This document shows positions 61,663 to 64,000 of a stretch of DNA of 64,000 nt, piece by piece. This DNA is from Fundidesulfovibrio magnetotacticus (lineage in GTDB: Bacteria; Desulfobacterota; Desulfovibrionia; Desulfovibrionales; Desulfovibrionaceae), in assembly GCF_013019105.1 (NCBI RefSeq), contig NZ_BLTE01000003.1, positions 227,330-291,329 on the forward strand, written 5' to 3'. Made by a program: the position numbers and the translations under genes. Position 1 is the first letter of the stretch. Each line of letters starts with the position of its first letter. The notes under the pieces are model-generated. The model searched no databases. It was not told the origin of the DNA and saw only the letters and a list, made by a program, of their open reading frames with translations.

Positions 61663-62826
61663 GTGAACGTGGTCCTCTATTGCCAGCACGTGCTGGGCCT
61701 TGGGCACTTCATGCGCTCCCTGGCCCTCCTGGAGGCCATGGCCCCGCACCGCTGCGTCTTCGTGGCGGGCGGACCCGATGCCCCCGTCGCGCTGCCCGGC
61801 CACATCACGCTGGAGCGCCTCCCGGCCATCTCCATGGACGAGACCTTCAGCCGCCTCCTGGCCGGGGACGACCCCGAAGCCCTCAAGGCCGCCCGCAGAA
61901 CCCGCCTCCTGGATATCCTGGAGCGCGAACGGCCCGACGTGCTGCTGGTGGAGCTCTATCCTTTCGGGCGGCGCGCCTTCGAGTTCGAACTGCTCCCCGC
62001 CCTGGAGGCCGCGCGCGCCGGAGCCTTCGGCCGCCCCCGCGTGTTGTGCAGCCTGCGCGACATCCTCGTGGAAAAGACCGACCCCGAAAAATACCAGACC
62101 CGCGTCATCGCCCGGCTCAACGCGCTGTTCGACGGTCTGCTCGTGCACTCCGACCCCTCCCTTTTCCCTCTGGAGGAGACCTTTCCCCGCGCCCGGGAGA
62201 TCGCCGTGCCCCTGCATTACACCGGCTTCGTCACCCCCAGGCCCGATCCCCTTTCGCGCCGACGCGTCCGCGGCGAACTGGGGCTCGCCGGAACCGACCG
62301 CCTCGTGGTCGCCAGCGCCGGCGGCGGCAAGGTGGGCTCGGAGCTGCTCTTTGCAGCCCTGGACGCCCACCCCTTTCTGCAACATGACAATCCTCCAAGG
62401 TTGGAACTTTTCTCGGGACCCTTCCTTGACGACGCAGCCTTCGAGCGGTTACGGGCCGTAGCCTCCGGCCGGGAACGCCGACGCGTCTCCCGCTTCTCCG
62501 GAGATTTCCTGGGCCTGCTGGCTGCCTCGGACGCGTCGCTGTCGCTGGCCGGTTACAACACCACGATGAACATCCTGGCCGCCGGAGCCCGCGCGCTGGT
62601 CTGGCCCTTCGAGCAGAACCGCGAGCAGCGCCTGCGCGCCGAACGCCTTGCCGCGAGAGGACTCCTGGGCGTGCTGGAGCACGGCGACCTCCACCCGGCG
62701 CGCCTGGCCGAACGCGTGCATGCCCTGCTCGAAAGCCCCGCGCCCGACCCACGCGCAGCCCCCGACCTGGACGGCGCGCGGAACACGGCACGCATCGTGA
62801 CCCGCGATACGGCCCAGGCCGGTTAA
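61663..62826 (+). CDS. GT28/MurG-like glycosyltransferase, copy B
   Basis: A 387-residue GT-B protein similar in layout to the first gene of the operon. The N-terminal QHVLGLGHFMRSLALLEAMAPHRCVFVAGG has the GLGH loop and the C-terminal LAASDASLSLAGYNTTMNILAAGARALVWPFEQNREQRLRAERLA is the donor half (AGYNTT as against GGYNTT in copy A). A GTG start at 61663 has AGGAGA 7 nt upstream. The middle part CSLRDILVEKTDPEKYQTRVIARLN resembles the GLRDIMDD part of copy A, so the two genes are probably paralogues. Confidence 0.85.
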   Translation: MNVVLYCQHVLGLGHFMRSLALLEAMAPHRCVFVAGGPDAPVALPGHITLERLPAISMDETFSRLLAGDDPEALKAARRTRLLDILERERPDVLLVELYPFGRRAFEFELLPALEAARAGAFGRPRVLCSLRDILVEKTDPEKYQTRVIARLNALFDGLLVHSDPSLFPLEETFPRAREIAVPLHYTGFVTPRPDPLSRRRVRGELGLAGTDRLVVASAGGGKVGSELLFAALDAHPFLQHDNPPRLELFSGPFLDDAAFERLRAVASGRERRRVSRFSGDFLGLLAASDASLSLAGYNTTMNILAAGARALVWPFEQNREQRLRAERLAARGLLGVLEHGDLHPARLAERVHALLESPAPDPRAAPDLDGARNTARIVTRDTAQAG

Positions 62827-62845
62827 CCTTCAAACGCGAGATTTC

Positions 62846-63640
62846 ATGATCGTCTCCAACAACGTCTCCCCGATCTGGCAGGCCCTTCCGGACGACCATC
62901 CCCAACGCCTGGACCACGCCGTCCGACAAGGCCTGGAAAAGGCCCCCGGCGGCAAGGCAACAGTCTTCTTCCGGGCCGACGACGTGGCCGTGCCCGGAAA
63001 CGCCTTCTCCGCCATGCTCGCCTTGTTCCGGGAACGCTCCGCCCCCCTCAACCTCGCCGTGGTCCCCGCCTGGCTCACCCAAAGCCGCTGGACAGCCCTC
63101 AAGCGCGAAGCCGCTGCGGACAGCCTCTTCTGCTGGAGCCAGCACGGCTGGCGGCACATGAACTTCGAAGCCCCCGGCGCGAAAAAACGCGAATTCGGGC
63201 AAGCCCGCTCCGCACGCGACAAACGCCAAGACCTGCTCAAGGGCTTCAAACGCCTCGAAGAAATCATGGGGGCCGACTTCACGCCCGTCTTCACCCCTCC
63301 CTGGAACCGCTGCGATTCCGAAGCCATGGCCGCCATGCCCGCCATCGGCTTCAAAGGCATCTCCCGCACCGTGGGCGCTGGCCCCGACGCCCCCAAAGGA
63401 CTCCCCGACTTCCCCGTGCGCATGGACCTGCACACCCGCAAGGAACAAGACCCCGACGCCTCCCTCGACGCCATGCTCCAAGAACTCGTCCAGGGCCTCG
63501 CCTCGGGACAACTGGGCGTCATGCTCCACCACCAGCGCATGAACCAGACCTCCTTCGACTTCCTCGCCCTCCTCATCGACCAACTCCGCCCCCACCAGGG
63601 CCTCTCCTTCGCCCACTTCGGACACCTGCTGGCCCGCTAG
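62846..63640 (+). CDS. Polysaccharide deacetylase-like protein
   Basis: A 264-residue protein with the carbohydrate esterase 4/NodB-like layout but no signal peptide, so it is cytoplasmic. It has KATVFFRADDVAVPGNAFSAML (metal-ligand DD), FCWSQHGWRHMNFEAPG (HxxxH), FTPPWNRCD (the third motif) and LGVMLHHQRMN (final catalytic histidine). It could deacetylate a nucleotide- or lipid-linked sugar before export. GAG lies 8 nt before the ATG. It is the last gene of the operon. Confidence 0.85.
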   Translation: MIVSNNVSPIWQALPDDHPQRLDHAVRQGLEKAPGGKATVFFRADDVAVPGNAFSAMLALFRERSAPLNLAVVPAWLTQSRWTALKREAAADSLFCWSQHGWRHMNFEAPGAKKREFGQARSARDKRQDLLKGFKRLEEIMGADFTPVFTPPWNRCDSEAMAAMPAIGFKGISRTVGAGPDAPKGLPDFPVRMDLHTRKEQDPDASLDAMLQELVQGLASGQLGVMLHHQRMNQTSFDFLALLIDQLRPHQGLSFAHFGHLLAR

Positions 63641-63659
63641 CCGCCGCACGACCACAACC

Positions 63660-63683
63660 GCCGCCGGGATCATCCCCGGCGGC
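63660..63683 (+). terminator. Hairpin after the glycan operon
   Basis: gccgccggg (63660-63668) pairs with cccggcggc (63675-63683) over a 6 nt loop. No T tract follows, so it may be only a transcript-end hairpin. Confidence 0.4.
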
Positions 63684-63772
63684 CAAAGCGCTACCCCCCC
63701 CTGTACGGCCGCTCCGGATCGCGGTGGCGTGCGGTTCGGTTGTGGCGGGGTGGGAAGGAGGGAGGAGGAATA

Positions 63773-64000
63773 GCCTCCGGCGGCCAAAGGGCTGCGCCCT
63801 TTGGAATCCCTTATTGCTTCGCGGGCTTCACCGGGTAGGCCGGTGTGTTCGTGTCCAGTCTGGCCCTGCGCGCGCCTCTCGGCGGATCGTCTTCCAATCG
63901 GTCCGCAGGCTCTCCCCGTGCAGAGGCCCGGCTCCGGCAACACAGTCCTTGCCGGTGAAGCCCGCGAAGCGGAGTGGGAGTGCAGAGGGCGTAGCCCTTT
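63773..64000. repeat. Inverted-repeat element, copy 2 (cut by the window end)
   Basis: The left end (63773-63834) reads gcctccggcggccaaagggctgcgccctttgg...gcttcgcgggcttcaccggg. At 63952-64000 its reverse complement begins (ccggtgaagcccgcgaagcgg...ggagtgcagagggcgtagcccttt) and runs off the window. The ends are the same as those of the 400 bp element at 33559, while the 117 bp between them are different and shorter. Upstream ggaaggagggaggaggaata also matches the flank of copy 1. The 360 bp from the last gene to the window end hold nothing else recognisable. Confidence 0.8.

Overview
The window is about 64 kb of very GC-rich bacterial DNA, densely coded, with gene strings on both strands. Gene content (mannose-type PTS genes beside smpB, a complete liv branched-chain amino acid operon, cobT under a cobalamin riboswitch, a DUF401 permease, YkgJ-like cysteine-cluster protein, sigma-54 activator, HDOD and GGDEF signalling genes) and base composition suggest a Desulfovibrionaceae-like member of the Desulfobacterota. 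That placement is inference from gene content; no rRNA gene is present.

Layout. 1-8 kb: tail of a polar amino acid ABC transporter, then on the minus strand a cysteine desulfidase/permease pair (cyuA/cyuP type), an AspT-type exchanger and a 1009-residue protein of unknown function with a PHP-like region and a membrane domain. 8-12 kb: LysE exporter; a yybP-ykoY (manganese) riboswitch controlling a CaCA-family cation exchanger; two small genes, one resembling a BrnA antitoxin; then an AT-rich islet with one unrecognised gene. 12-17 kb (minus): smpB, PTS enzyme I, HPr, PTS IID, alanine dehydrogenase. 17-26 kb: D-Ala-D-Ala carboxypeptidase, DUF401 permease, cysteine-cluster protein, AhpD-like protein, LysR regulator, sensor kinase, serine hydrolase. 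25.8-31.3 kb (minus): livK-H-M-G-F followed by a shikimate kinase and the serine hydrolase. 31.7-33.5 kb: gmhA-fmdB-hemC.

33.5-44.8 kb: a 400 bp inverted-repeat-bounded element, a DUF2142-like membrane protein, cobT with riboswitch and terminator, an ATP-PFK with an altered GGDG motif, then envelope-glycan genes (glycosyltransferase, O-antigen-ligase-like protein, Tat-signal deacetylase, GT-B-like protein). 44.3-44.8 kb holds two terminators and a candidate structured small RNA. 44.8-47 kb: an eboD-eboE pair. 47.2-52.4 kb: a Lys/Ala/Pro-rich secreted protein behind a close match to a sigma-54 promoter, a CBS-ACT protein, periplasmic proteins, a DUF1786 protein, ppnP and a repeat protein. 52.6-57.4 kb: sigma-54 activator with a degenerate receiver, GGDEF/degenerate-EAL protein and HDOD protein. 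57.5-63.6 kb: a tight six-gene glycan operon with two GT28-like, two GT4-like, one phosphatase and one deacetylase gene. The window ends inside a second copy of the inverted-repeat element.

The best candidates for under-described biology are the 1009-residue PHP-like/membrane protein, the six-gene glycan operon, the minimal ebo pair with the structured RNA beside it, and the paired-inverted-repeat element seen twice. The clearest regulatory calls are the two riboswitches.
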